Shown here piece by piece: positions 1-10,987 of a stretch of DNA of 64,000 nucleotides. Origin of the DNA: Hankyongella ginsenosidimutans (GTDB lineage: Bacteria > Pseudomonadota > Alphaproteobacteria > Sphingomonadales > Sphingomonadaceae). Position 1 is the first letter of the stretch; each line of letters begins with the position of its first letter. The stretch spans positions 992,001-1,056,000 of the forward strand of contig NZ_CP039704.1 in NCBI RefSeq assembly GCF_005144965.1, given 5' to 3'. Both the position numbers and the translations under genes were made by a program. The notes under the pieces are model-generated. The model worked only from the letters and a program-made list of their open reading frames with translations. It made no database searches and was not told the DNA's origin.

Positions 1-3000
1 GGTAATTGTCCCGCAACACGATGGCCCCGACGTCGTCCGTCATCGACACCAGCAGATCGTTGCGCACATCCTGGGTCATGCGCCCGGCGCTCATGATCGG
101 ATCGAGCAGGATCTTGATGTTGACCTCATTGTCCGAACAGTCGACGCCCGCCGAATTGTCGATGAAGTCCGTGTTGATGCGTCCGCCGCGCCGGGCGAAT
201 TCGATCCGTCCGGCCTGGGTGACGCCCAGATTGGCGCCCTCTCCGATCACCTTGACCCGCAGTTCGCCCGCATCGACGCGCACGGCATCGTTGGTTTTGT
301 CCCCGGCCTGCGCGTGGGTTTCGTCCGATGCTTTCACATAGGTGCCGATGCCGCCCAGCCAGAGCAAGTCGACCGGCGCTTTCAGGATTGCGGACATCAG
401 CGTGATCGGATCGAGCACCGCGTCGGCGATCCCGAGCATGGCACGGATTTCCGGGCTGAGCGGAATTTCCTTGGCCGAGCGCGGGAACACGCCGCCACCC
501 GGTGAAATCAGGCCCGGGTTATAATCCGCCCAGGACGAGCGCGGCAGATCGAACATCCGCTGCCGCTCGGCAAAGCTCGCCTCCGGATTCGGATTGGGGT
601 CAAGGAAGATGTGGCGGTGGTCGAACGCCGCCACCAGCCTGATCGCCCGGCTGAGCAGCATGCCGTTACCGAAGACATCGCCCGACATGTCGCCGACCCC
701 GATGACGTCGATCGGATCGACGGCGACATTGACCCCATTTCACGGAAATGCCGTTCGACGGAAATCCAGGCGCCGCGCGCGGTGATGCCCATCTTCTTGT
801 GGTCATAGCCTTGGCTGCCGCCAGAGGCGAACGCATCGCCGAGCCAGAAGCCCGCATCCAGGCTGATGGCGTTGGCGGTATCGGAGAAGGTCGCCGTGCC
901 CTTGTCGGCCGCGACCACGAAATACGGATCGTCACCATCCAGCCGGACCACGCCCGTCGGCGGCACGATCTCCTCACCCACGCGATTGTCGGTGACGCTC
1001 AACAGCGTGCGCACGAACACCTTGTAGGCCTCCCGCCCCTCGGTGAGGAACGCCTCGCGGTCGGTCGGCGGTGGCAACTGCTTCGGGAAGAAACCGCCTT
1101 TCGCGCCGACCGGAACGATCACGGCGTTCTTGACCATCTGCGCCTTCAAGAGGCTCAGGATTTCCGTGCGGAAGTCGTCCCGCCGGTCGGACCAGCGCAG
1201 GCCGCCGCGCGCGACCTTGCCGCCGCGCAGGTGGATGCCTTCCACCCGCGGCGAATGCACAAAGATTTCCATATAGGGCACGGGCGGCGGCAGGTCCGGC
1301 ATCTCGGCGGAGCGGATTTTGAAGGCGAGCGCTTCCGGCTCCGGATCCTGGAATGCATTGGTGCGCACGGTCGCCCGGATGGCGGCGAGGAAGCGGCGCA
1401 GAATCCGGTCGTCATCGAGCGCGGAGACATCGGTGAGCGCGTCCTCGAACGCCGCGACGATCTGCTGTTCCTGCGCTGCGCTGTCCGGCGTGCCCGAAAA
1501 ACACCTCGAACAGCGCGACCAACTGCGCCGCCTGGCGCGGGTAATTGCGCAGCGCAGCATACACGGTCTCTGCCTCGTAGGCGAGGCCAGTCTGGCGCAA
1601 ATAGCGGCTATAGGCGCGCAACCAGCTGATCTGGCGGTGCGTGAGGCCGGCGGAGAGCACCAGTGCATGAAAGCCATCGTTCTCCACCCGGCCTTCCAGC
1701 ACCGCCTCGACAGCGGCGCGCAGGCGCTCGCCGACCGCTTCGAGGTCGATCGGCTGGCCGCCGCGGTCGGTCACCAGGAAGTCGTGAATCCAGCCGAGCG
1801 CCCCGCCATCCAGATCGAAGGGGTATTCCTCCATGACCGTCAGGCCGAAGGCCTCGAGCAGCGGCACCGCCTCCGACAGTGGAATGATCTCGCCGAGACG
1901 GTAGATCTTCACCCGCAGCTGGTCCGGGCGGTCGCCGATGTGCTTGTAGATGTGCACGCCGCGCTCGGCGGGCGAGGCCAGCGAGGTCAGGTAGCCGATG
2001 TCCTGCGCCGCCTCGATCGCGCTGAACTGCGCGCGATAAGAGGGCGAAAACAACTTGCCGTAGGTGGTGGTCAGCCGCAGCGCCGCCTCTGCCCCAAAGC
2101 GATCCTCCAGCGTCAGTTCGAGTTGGTCGTCCCACCCGCGCACAAGGCCCGTCAACTGCGCATCCAGGATTTCCGTCGAAATATCGGGTATCTTGCCGGG
2201 GTCGGTCGCGAGGATGAAATGCACACGCGCCAGACTGTCGTCATCCAGCCGCACGGAGAACATTGCGACCGGGGCATGATAGGCCCCTGCAGCATATCGC
2301 CGATCCGTTTGCGCAGGTCGGCGCGGTAGATGTCGCGCGGCACATAGACCAGGATCGAGACATGCCGTTCGAAACGGTCGTGGCGCACGAACAGCTTCGG
2401 GCGCGGCCGGTCCATCAGCGACAGCAGGCCGATCGCCGTGCGCTCCAACAGGTCAACATCGATCTGGAACAGCTCGTCACGCGGGAACTGCTCGAGCACA
2501 TGCACAAGCGCCTTGCCGGCGTGGCTGCGCGGATCGAAGCCGCAGCGCGCAATCACCTGCTGAACCTTGCCACGCAGCACCGGCACGGTGCGCGGGTTGG
2601 TCGCATAGGCCGTCGAGGTGAACAGGCCGACGAAGCGGCGCTCTCCGACCAGTTGGCCGGCGCCGTCGAATCGTTTGACCGCAATATAGTCCAGATGCAC
2701 CCGCCGGTGCACGTGGGACATCGCGTTGGCCTTGGTGATGAGGATCGGCTCCGCCGCATGCAGGAACTGGCTGAGTTGCGGCGGCAGATCGGCGACGCCG
2801 CGCATGCCGCGCCAGAGCGGATAATTCGGGTCGGTCAGCAGGCCATGACCGGGATGCACGGTTGGCGGCGCGTCGCGGTCGCCGTAATCGATGACCTGGC
2901 TGCCAAGGAATGTGAAATTGTCCGCGCACAGCCATTCGAGAAACGCGATCGCCTCCTGCGCGTCGCCTTCGCGCGGGGATACTGGCGCAGATCCTCGATC

Positions 3001-3602
3001 GCCGCCTGCATGTCCGCAAGCATCGGCCGCCAGCCCGCGACGCATCGACGAACATCCGCCAGGACCTCCTCAAGCGCGGCCTTGATTTCCGTGCGCGCAC
3101 GCGCCGTCGTCGGCTCGAACTCCACATAGATCACCGACTCCCGCACCGCGTCCGGCGCCGGGGCGACCCCGGCCTGTGCAGGAACGGCGGCGCAGGCCTT
3201 GCCCTCGGCGTCGCGCGTCACATCGACCACCGGATGCAGCAGGCAGTCCATCGCGAGGCCGCGCCCGCTTAGTTCGCTGACGACAGAGTCGACGATGAAC
3301 GGCGTATCGTCGTTGATGACCACGAGGCGGGTCCGTCGCCGACCGGCCACGGACTCGGTTGCAACCACGGGTTCGATTGACACCAGGGTCTCACCGGGCC
3401 TCCGGTAGCGCTGCTGCGCACTCAGCAACAGGGCGATGCGGGCGATGTCATTGCCGTCCAGCTCATCCAGCTCGCCGGTTGCAGACGGCTGGAACCAGGC
3501 GCTCAGGAAGGGTTTAACCTCCGCCGCAGCCGCTCCGTCCAGCCGCGAAAGCGCCGCCTCCGCCGCCGCTGCGCGCTCCCCACTCAACCCGGATGCAGTC
3601 AT
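1..3602 (-). CDS. NAD-specific glutamate dehydrogenase, large (180 kDa) type, 3' end outside window
   Basis: Oxidatively deaminates glutamate to 2-oxoglutarate with NAD+, feeding amino-acid carbon into the TCA cycle; cytoplasmic. The N-terminal part has the regulatory region of the large bacterial GDH family ([16 protein letters not shown] near residue 95), and the catalytic half shows [28 protein letters not shown] and a [11 protein letters not shown] stretch. These are hallmarks of the roughly 1600-residue enzymes; about 1200 codons are in the window and the C-terminus lies beyond base 1. I chose the ATG at 3602 because GGAGA stands five bases before it; an upstream ATG at 3626 has no such site. 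The frame changes near 2990-3040, 2160-2260, about 1500 and about 740, with homology continuing each time, so I infer sequencing indels rather than decay. Caulobacter calls this enzyme GdhZ and Pseudomonas GdhB. Confidence 0.93.
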
Positions 3603-3690
3603 CGTTGTCTCCAGCCGCATTTCCATTCTGGTCTGTGCCGTGGCCTTGAAAGTCGCATCAAGCCCGTCGACCCAGAAATCTTGTTCTGCG

Positions 3691-5380
3691 TTACGACACG
3701 TTTATTGCGCCCTCAAGCGCATCTCGCATGCTGCTAATCTCTTTCGCCGGCTGTGGTTTTCGGTGCTGCGCCGCGAGCCTCTTGGCCGCTGCCTCCGCCA
3801 TGCGGGATGCGCCGGGAACGGAGCCGATAACCTCAACCGTGTTTTCCAGCGGGCCGGCGAACCAGCACCAGCGCGAACTCATCCTGGTCCGGAATCGACG
3901 CGCCATCGATGGTGGCGATCGCGGGCATGCGCCGCAGTACATCGCGCATCCCCTCGATTGTATCGGTGCGGCGATTGCCCATCGCCTGCGCGCGCGCCGT
4001 CCGTTCCGCCTGCACAATGCCTTTTAGGCCGCCCGGAAAATTCTCGATGAAATCGAGGAAGTTTCCAGCACCGACGCCCTCCCGGTGCGCATAGCTGAGC
4101 GACGCGGCGAACTCGGTCAGCCGGGTCTTGTCGTAATCCTCCCCGAACACGAGTTTGGTGATCGGCGTGAAGGGCGCGCGCAATTGCTGTTTGAGGCCAG
4201 CCGCCTCCAGCAGCCGCTGGTATGCGTGCGGCGCAGTCGATGCGGCCAGCGCAAAATCATGCGCCTCGGCGAGCGCCTGGTAGAGCGCCGTGCGCGAGCG
4301 GTGATCCGAGGAGCGGGAAGCGGCGGCTTTCAACTGCGCCAGCTCCAGCTTGCCGACCAGATCCTCGACGCCGTCGTCAACGGTTTCTACATCGTCCGTG
4401 TCTGCGATCTGCGCCCAGGTACCGAGGTCCAGCGTCTCTTCCGCCAAGACCTCTTCGCCGGCAGGGCGCGGCGCGGACAATTCGAGATCATCCTCCAGCC
4501 CCGCCGGCAGTTCGTCCATGGGCACCAAGGGTTCCGGGGTGTCATCCAGACTCGCGTCTTCCGGTTGCGCGGCCTGGTGAGCGGTATCGGCCTCCGCCAG
4601 AAATTCCGCAAGGTCGAGGGGCTCGTCAGCCCCGTCTTCAGCCGGCGTTTCCATCATGGGTGCGTCTTCAGGCGCAAGAGCTTCCGCAGGCTCCTGCCGC
4701 CGCCCCGCGGGGACGCTGAGCAGCAGCGCCTCGATGTCGTCGTCGTCCAGCGACGCCTCCTCAACCGGCGTCGAGAGGTCCAGCACGTCCTCGTCGAGCG
4801 CCCCTGTCAACTCCAGCGCCTCGCTTGCCTCCACGTCCGAGGCGGCGGGTCCTGCCGCCGATGCGCCGTGCAGGAGCGCTTCATCCTTCCAGGATACGAC
4901 CCCGTACATGAAATTGATGGTCTGGCCATCGTCGGAGAGCGGCAGCAGAATGCCGCGGTACTTGGTCAGGACGCCGCGTGGCGACTCGAACTCCGCTTCG
5001 AATCCGACCGGCGCCAGGTTCGCATGAATTTCCAGGTGATGCGCCGTCAGGCGGGAGATCAGCGAACGGGTCGGAATATCGGCCGGGTTGAGGACACCCT
5101 GCTCGATGCCGCTCTCCTCCCGCAGCGACTTGCCGACAAAACGCAGGATCGGCGCTTCCGGGCCTTGGGTGAAATCGAGAAGGATGGACTGATCGCTGAA
5201 AGACTCGACAGCGCGCGGGTCAAGATCGGCAACCGACGGGAACAACCGCCCGTTCAGCAACGATTGCCAGTAAAGATACGCCCGCATGGTCAGGCGGCGT
5301 TCATCCAGCGCCGAAGCCGCGGGGTCCGGAGCCTCATGATCCGAACTGTGCGTATCGACAGGAGACGGCTGATGCATCAC
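3691..5380 (-). CDS. PAS-domain protein with long acidic linker
   Basis: About 560 residues. Residues 30-165 form a PAS-like domain (RAYLYWQSL near the start, then ILRFVGKSLREESG and a YRGILLPLSDDG strand) of the type found in alphaproteobacterial PAS proteins where the domain stands alone. Residues 170-330 are very acidic and low complexity (many E, D, A), probably a disordered linker. The last 200 residues are helical (LYQALAEAHDFALAAS onward). No kinase, GGDEF or other output domain is visible, so its partner is unknown. The frame changes near 3850; the other frame continues naturally with LENTVEVIGSVPGASRMAEA to a stop at 3691. It is read in the same direction as the glutamate dehydrogenase, 88 bases upstream of it. 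ATG 5380 is followed by a second ATG at 5377, so the start is uncertain by one codon. Confidence 0.75.
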
Positions 5381-5420
5381 TGGGTCGCCATCCTTGTTGC
5401 CTGGTCCTGCTCAAGCGCCT

Positions 5421-5472
5421 CTAGACCGTGATCGTTTCAGAGTGAATCGATCCGAAACGTGAATCATGGCCT
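5421..5472. repeat. Intergenic palindrome, family A variant
   Basis: Starts CTAGACCGTGATCGTTT and ends CGTGAATCATGGCCT, so its two ends are inverted copies (ACCRTGAT / ATCATGG). It matches in reverse the element at 12423-12476 over nearly its full length. It lies upstream of the PAS gene. Confidence 0.75.
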
Positions 5473-5483
5473 CATTTATTGCG

Positions 5484-5547
5484 TAGAGCCTGATTCATGC
5501 CATCGGCAGAAGCAATCATGCTTTCCGCCTCAGCCGATCATGCTCTA
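5484..5547. repeat. Intergenic palindrome, family A
   Basis: Begins TAGAGCCTGATTCATGCC and ends CCGATCATGCTCTA. The centre holds the AGAAGCAATCATGCTTT core shared (in reverse) with the copies at 10742, 12352 and 25195. It lies back to back with the variant copy at 5421, in the gap between nhaA and the PAS gene. Confidence 0.75.
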
Positions 5548-5608
5548 AGATCACGGAATTACCGTTAAACTAACGTCTATGGCGCGAAAAGCCTAATCTT
5601 GACCGGGA

Positions 5609-6797
5609 TCAGGTCGCCTTTTGCGCATCCGGGCGCTTCAGCACGGCGTTCAGCACGATGAAACCGGCGATCGCCGAAACAATGGAGCCGCAAAGGATGC
5701 CGATACGCACGGCATCAACATGTGCGCCATCGCGGAACGCCAGGCCGCCAATGAACAGGCTCATCGTGAAGCCTATTCCGCATAGCAACGAAAGACCGAT
5801 CATCTGCGCGAGGGTCACGCCGCTCGGTAATTGCGCCAGGCGCAGCCGCGTCATGAGGAAACTGACCCCCAGGATACCGACGGGCTTGCCGAGGATCAGG
5901 CCAAGTGCGACCGCTTCGGGCAGCGGCCCAGCCACAGCGCCGGATAGCGGCACACCGGCGTTCAGGAACGCGAAAACCGGTACGACCAGGAACGTCACCC
6001 AAGGGTGAATGCCGTGCTCGAGCCGCAAAGGGCGCTGTCGCGCGCACCGCGCTGCTGCAGCGGAATGGTCAGCGCAAGCAGCACGCCAGCCAGCGTCGCA
6101 TGCACGCCGGACCTGTAGGTCGCGTACCATAGCGCCGCCCCGATCAGCAGGTAGGGCCAGACCCGCCCCACCCCAAGCCTGTTCAGGGTCAGCAGCAGCA
6201 TGAACAGCCCGAACGCCCCAGCAGGTACGGCAGCGCCAAAGACTGCGTGTAGAACACGGCAATGATGACGATGGCCCAGGTCGTCGATCACGGCGATGCT
6301 GGTCAGCAGCACTTTGAGGCCGAGTGGAACCCGTTTGCCCAGCGCCATGAGCACCCCGAGCGCAAAGGCGATATCGGTCGCGGCCGGAATGGCCCAGCCA
6401 TGCGCAAGCGTTGCATCCCCTGGATCACGCCGAGGTAGACCGCCGCCGGCGCCGCCATGCCGCCAAGCGCTGCGGTCAGCGGCAACAGCATCTGCCCTTT
6501 GCGGGACAGTTCGCCCTGAAGCATTTCCCGTTTCAGTTCCAGCCCCACCAACAGAAAGAACAGCGCCATCAGCGCGTCGTTGACCCAGTGCTCGACGGAA
6601 AGCGCCAGGCTCAACGGCGGCGCCCCAAGCTCCAGCTTCAGATGGCGCAGGCCTTGATACCATTCGTTGAGCGGCGAATTTGCGACCAGCATGGCGATGA
6701 GCGCCGCGGCGAGCAGCAAATAACTGCCCGCTCCTTCGACCTGAACGAACTGGTTAAAGACCGCTCTGGCCGATGAAAGTGGTTTGGGCGTACGCAT
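5609..6797 (-). CDS. nhaA: Na+/H+ antiporter NhaA
   Basis: Inner-membrane antiporter that expels Na+ or Li+ in exchange for protons, for pH and salt homeostasis. The first 130 residues contain [19 protein letters not shown] (first membrane helix), then [20 protein letters not shown] and [11 protein letters not shown], all typical of NhaA. The C-terminal part has [13 protein letters not shown] and [20 protein letters not shown]. The length of about 395 residues fits the family. The frame changes near 6400, 6250 and 6020; the helices on each side still align in order, so indel error is the likely cause. It has no co-directional neighbour close by and appears monocistronic. The leader from 6798 upward is long and contains structured sequence (see 6962-7026). 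Confidence 0.92.
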
Positions 6798-7452
6798 GTC
6801 AGAGTCCCGATAATCGCCGGCGCTGGAATTGCCTCGCCTGCTTATGGCGCATGCAGCGAGCGCGCGCGAGTATTTTAGGCGAAATCAGGCAATACGGATG
6901 GATCACCTCGATTTATCGCAGAGCGGCGATGCTTGACTTTATTAGGCGGGGCGCAGGCGGCTGACTGGTCGCGCGGTAGAGGGTAGGGGAAAGAACCGTG
7001 GGCTTGCGCCCATTAGCGACCAGTCAACCAAAGACGAGTTGAAGGGAATAAGGTGGATTTCTCGAAGGCTGCCTTTAATATTCGGCAGACGCCAAGAAAA
7101 TTCCATATTCTTCAATCGATATAGACGAGGTTTTTGTGCAGGGGCTGCGGTTTATTTTTGCCGCCGCCACATGCTACCGTCGTCATCGTAGCCGAATGCT
7201 CATTATGTTTTTGCTTACCGGAAGCAAAACCAATTTTCATATTGCATAAATGTAACATCGGAGCCAGCGCGCCACATATAAAATATCCCGCGCCGGGGCG
7301 TCAGCGGAAATCATTACCGTCTAGCAATGGATTTGCCGCGCGAATCACACAGATGCAAAGGGATTGCTCGGCTGCCCGCTGGCATGACTTTTGGACCTTG
7401 CCGCACGACGACGGCTCAGGCACTAGCTGGCGCTCCAACCGGGAGCCGGGCC
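6798..7452. other. Long divergent intergenic region between nhaA and the MATE gene
   Basis: This 655-base gap must hold the leftward nhaA promoter and leader and the rightward promoter of the MATE gene. I see no supported protein in it. A perfect 11-bp inverted repeat with an inner hairpin lies at 6962-7026. The part from 7180 to 7320 is richer in A and T than its surroundings, as expected for a promoter, but I could not assign -35/-10 boxes with confidence. Confidence 0.5.
6962..7026. ncRNA. Structured element upstream of nhaA (candidate leader RNA or terminator-like hairpin)
   Basis: TGACTGGTCGC at 6962-6972 is the exact reverse complement of GCGACCAGTCA at 7016-7026. Inside lies a second hairpin, TGGGC-TTGC-GCCCA (6999-7012), plus an unpaired purine-rich arm on the + strand (about 6973-6997). 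It is 165 bases upstream of the nhaA start on the minus strand and about 430 bases upstream of the MATE start on the plus strand. The nhaA-I and nhaA-II riboswitch motifs (Li+ sensing) are known in front of nhaA genes, but I cannot match this sequence to either consensus from memory. The structure is seen; the role is inference. Confidence 0.35.
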
Positions 7453-8888
7453 ATGCGAGACCTGACCAAGGGGCCGATCACCGGTCATATCATAGCGATG
7501 GCAACCCCCATCGCCATCGGCCAACTGGTCTCGACGCTATATTTCCTGATCGACCTCTATTTCGTTTCGCACCTCGGCGAGGCGGCGCTCGCGGGCGTCA
7601 GCGCCGCAGGTACGCTGGTTTTCCTCAGCATCGCCATCACGCAGGTACTGACGGTGGGCGTGCTTGGCGTTCTGGCGCGCCGTGTGGGGCCGGCGACCGC
7701 GACGGCGCGAACCATGTCTACAACCAGTCCATCTCGCTGGCGCTTGCGATCATGCTTGCGACCTTGATCGTCGGGTACCTTGGCGTCGACGCCTACATGG
7801 GGAGCATCAGCGCGGATACGGCGACGCAGATCGCCGGCAGCACCTACCTGCACTGGTATATGCCGGGCCTGGCGCTGCAGTTCCCCATCACCGCCATCGC
7901 CGCCAGCCTGCGCGGCACCGGCGTCGTCAAACCCGTGATGCTCGGGCAGGTGCTGTCGATTGTCGTCAACATCGTTCTGGCGCCGGTGTTGATCGCCGGC
8001 TGGGGAACAGGCCATCCGCTCGGCGTCATGGGGGCCGGCCTTGCCTCCAGTTGCGCGGTTTTCGCAGGGCTCGCCATCTTCTGCCGCCATATGCTGAAGC
8101 AGGAGCGCTACCTGAAAACGACCCCGGCGACTGGCGGCCGAAATTCGCCACCTGGCCTGATGCTGGGCATCGGGCTGCCGTCCGGGGCGGAATTCGGCAT
8201 CATGTTCGTGATGACCACGCTGATCTACTTCATCATCCGCGACTTCGGCCCTGCAGCGCAGGCAGGATACGGCGCTGGATCGCGCATCATGCAGGCGCTG
8301 TTCCTGCCGGTGATGTCGATCGCCTTTTCGGTTCCCGCCATCGCGGGCCAGAATATGGGAGCGCGCCAGCCGGAACGGGTGCGCGAAACCTTCTGCGGGC
8401 CAGCCTCCTGTGCTCGGCCCTGATGCTCCTCGCCATGCTTGCCTGCCAATATGGCGCCGCCGTGCTGCTGCGCATGCTGACGAACGATGCCGCCATCGTC
8501 GCGTTCGGCGCGGACTTTCTGCGCATCATCGCCTGGAATTTCATCGGCGCGGGACTGATCTTCTGCTGTTCCGGCATGTTTCAAGCGTTCGGCAACACCC
8601 TGCCCTCCCTGTACAGCATGGCAACGCGGCTCATCACCTTCGCGGTGCCTGCCTTAATCATCGCGCGGCAACCGCATTTTCGCTGCGCGACATCTGGCTG
8701 CTCTCGGTCGCCAGCGTCGGCTTCAGGCTGTCTTCAGCCTGATTCTTGTGCGTCGGGCCATGCGGAAGCACCTGGGACCGCTGGAAATCGACAGCGCTGC
8801 CCCCGGCCCACCTGAGCCGCGCCCGAGGGCAGGGCGCTGCCCGGCTGGAGCGTCCTGGAAACGGCCTGAATGCCCGGGAACCGGTTGA
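7453..8888 (+). CDS. MATE family multidrug/Na+ efflux transporter
   Basis: Inner-membrane exporter of the MATE family. The N-terminus reads MRDLTKGPITGHIIAMATP, then hydrophobic helices with TLYFLIDLYFVSHLGEAALAG, the typical MATE first-lobe pattern. The second half repeats it (GLPSGAEFGIMFVMTTLIYF, then GQNMGARQPERV). The length of about 475 residues fits the family. I chose ATG 7453 because GGGAG precedes it; in-frame codons run further up but without homology. The frame changes near 7700, 8395, 8680 and 8720. The final frame ends at TGA 8886-8888, and that TGA is the first three bases of the palindromic repeat that follows. The substrate cannot be told from sequence. Confidence 0.88.
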
Positions 8889-8947
8889 GCCTGCTCAGTT
8901 GGGGCGGAACATGGTTGCTCCAACCGATAGCGTGAATCATGGTCTAT
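8886..8947. repeat. Intergenic palindrome, family A
   Basis: Starts TGAGCCTGCTCAGTTG, has the core GGTTGCTCCAACCGAT and ends GCGTGAATCATGGTCTAT. It sits between the convergent MATE and EAL genes and could also act as a bidirectional terminator. Its first three bases are the MATE stop codon. Confidence 0.75.
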
Positions 8948-8976
8948 GGCCGGCCCCAGAGCATAGTGGTGTTGCA

Positions 8977-10649
8977 CTACGTCGTGGGAAAAATCCGCAC
9001 GACCTTCTGTTCTGCGCGCCGGTCAGCCTGGACCCGGATCTGTTCTTCATACATCTGCGCAAAACTCTCGAGCGGCATGGGACGACCGAAATAATAACCC
9101 TGACCATACTGGACACCGAGCTTGAGCAGCAGGTCCCGCTGCTCGACGTTCTCCACACCTTCCGCAATTACCCGCGCGCCGACAGTCGCCGCGATGTCGA
9201 TGATCTGCGGGATCATTGACGAACGCACGCTTGATTCTTCCATGTCGAAGACAAACGATTTGTCGATTTTGATGATATCCGGTTGAATATTCTTGACGAT
9301 CCTGAGATTCGAATATCCGGTGCCAAAATCATCCACGGACACCTCGTACCCCATTTTTTGATCCGGGAGATTTCGTGGATGATTTCCTCAGAGGCTATGT
9401 TCCGTGACTTTAATGCCGACGCAGAAGTTCTTACTACACTTTGACAATTGCATATCAAAGTGCCTGGAAAGAAGATCGTACTTTACATCCTCAGGGAAGA
9501 AATTAAAGGCGACACGGAAGGGTTTATTTGGCGAAATTCTCTCATTCAGTTCTCTCAAAGCCTTTTTAGAGACGATAGAATCCAGCGCCCATGTCATGCC
9601 TTGTTCTGATATATCTTTAAGAATTTGGTCAGGATAAAGTATATTATGTCCATCGCGTATTCTAACCAGGACTTCGCAACCGATTATTTCGTTTGCCAGC
9701 ATATCCATGACAGGCTGATAATAGCAAATAACATTCTCATATCGGCACAGAAATTTCATTCTGTACTTTGAGCGACTCAGTCGCCGCAATCTCGGCGATA
9801 GCATCATGCCCGCCAGGATCGCGAGCAACGCGCTGGCCGCGAACATTGTCAGGGCCAGCGCGGGTTGCGACCGGGCCGCATCCATGCAGTTGATCAAAGT
9901 GTGGAGTGTATACGTCCCACGGCCCACTGGGATAGAAGAGTAGGAAATACAAAAATCTACACCATAACCACGTTTTTCACCGGGAGTATTTAAAATGTAA
10001 CTTCCAAGTTTTTCAGAGTCAAAACCATCCGAACTTGCGACAATTTTGCCGAATCGCCCCAGGCAAGCGCCACCATGTTTTCATTATACTTTATGTCATT
10101 TTTAAAATTGTTGACAAAATTGTAGTCAAATACGACATTAAATCTTTTGTATTTCCTTACAACTGAACTTATTTTTCTTTCGCCTATCGTAATTGGCAAA
10201 TTCCACCAAATATCAAAGCCATTAATTACATTATTTGGTGCAGGTAATTCTATAGGCTTATTTAATTTCTCCAGTCCTGTCGTGCATTCAAGCCTTCCAT
10301 CGGCATCAAATATGCCTATATCTCTAATATATTGTGATTTAAATTGTATTATCCTTAAATCAAGTAGCGTCTTTTCAGAACAATCTGGTTTATAATACTT
10401 ATCTAAAGTGAGAAGTGTTTCAGTGCCATCGGCGATCATTGCATCGATACGATCGGCAATTATGTGCTGTTGCTGCATGACGTGCCGTACGTACATATTG
10501 TACATTGACGCATATGCGATAATAAGAGTTATTATGAAAACTATGCCGCCAGACAACAAGGATATGACACGCCAGCGCTGGCCGGCGTACAGTAACGCTT
10601 TCGAGAAAAGCGCTCCGGAGAATTGAGTCCCGTTCATCGTGTGGACCAA
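8977..10649 (-). CDS. Membrane CSS-motif / EAL cyclic-di-GMP phosphodiesterase
   Basis: Probably degrades cyclic di-GMP in response to a periplasmic signal. Residues 20-45 form a membrane helix (VISLLSGGIVFIITLIIAY). A periplasmic CSS-type domain follows with its two cysteines (KPDCSEKTLLDLR and GRLECTTGLEK), which in this family form a redox-sensitive disulfide. A second helix follows (ALALTMFAASALLAILAGM), then the EAL domain. Its catalytic signature is EVLVR instead of EALVR, followed by DDFGTGYSN, IKIDKSFV and EGVE, with the glutamate in KVTEHSL kept. An active enzyme is therefore likely. The frame changes near 9950-9990, 9400 and 9355. The gene is visibly A+T-rich compared with its neighbours, which suggests horizontal transfer. 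ATG 10649 has no strong ribosome site; ATG 10637 is an alternative. Confidence 0.88.
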
Positions 10650-10741
10650 TCTCTCTTATTTACCGTATCATCCTGCACAATCAGCAGACTGAACGCCAGG
10701 GAAATGAAAAGAAAATATACCGCATTGACAACAATCTGCAC

Positions 10742-10802
10742 AGAGCCTGATCGGTTTATGTTGAAGCATGATTGCTTCAACCGAAGGCGTGAATCAGGTT
10801 TA
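10742..10802. repeat. Intergenic palindrome, family A
   Basis: Starts AGAGCCTGATCGG, has the clear hairpin core TTGAAGCATGATTGCTTCAA and ends GGCGTGAATCAGGTTTA. It is nearly the same as the copies at 12352 and 25195. Confidence 0.8.
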
Positions 10803-10840
10803 GTTCGAATACATACCTTTGAATCTAAAGTATCTTTTCC

Positions 10841-10915
10841 CCTTAAATGCGACACTGTGCTTGGTCCAAGTCCTGGGCCACATTTAAGGCGAGATGCTTT
10901 AGAGGCGAATGCATC
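10841..10915. repeat. Pair of hairpin-forming inverted repeats
   Basis: CCTTAAATG (10841-10849) pairs with CATTTAAGG (10881-10889) across 31 bases that include a small TTGGTCCAA palindrome. It is followed by GATGC (10893-10897) pairing with GCATC (10911-10915). It could be a small structured RNA or the remains of a mobile element; nothing decides between these. Confidence 0.35.
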
Positions 10916-10987
10916 GCTTTCACCCGCCCAGATGGCCGATAATCCAACTTAAAACTTAAAGGAAACTGAAGAGTACCAATCGAGTTT

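Larger units (their letters stand above)
10650..10987. other. A+T-rich intergenic region upstream of the EAL gene
   Basis: Holds one family A palindrome (10742-10802) and two further hairpin-forming stretches (10841-10915), then ends at the transposon-like element at 10988. No convincing gene is visible. It must contain the EAL promoter reading leftward. Confidence 0.5.

Noticed and set aside
4085-5431. Open frame of about 450 codons opposite the PAS gene
   Set aside because: Arginine-rich shadow typical of antisense frames; the minus strand encodes a coherent PAS domain.
6773-6964. Short open frame overlapping the nhaA start on the opposite strand
   Set aside because: Starts inside nhaA, has no domain and lies in the nhaA leader.
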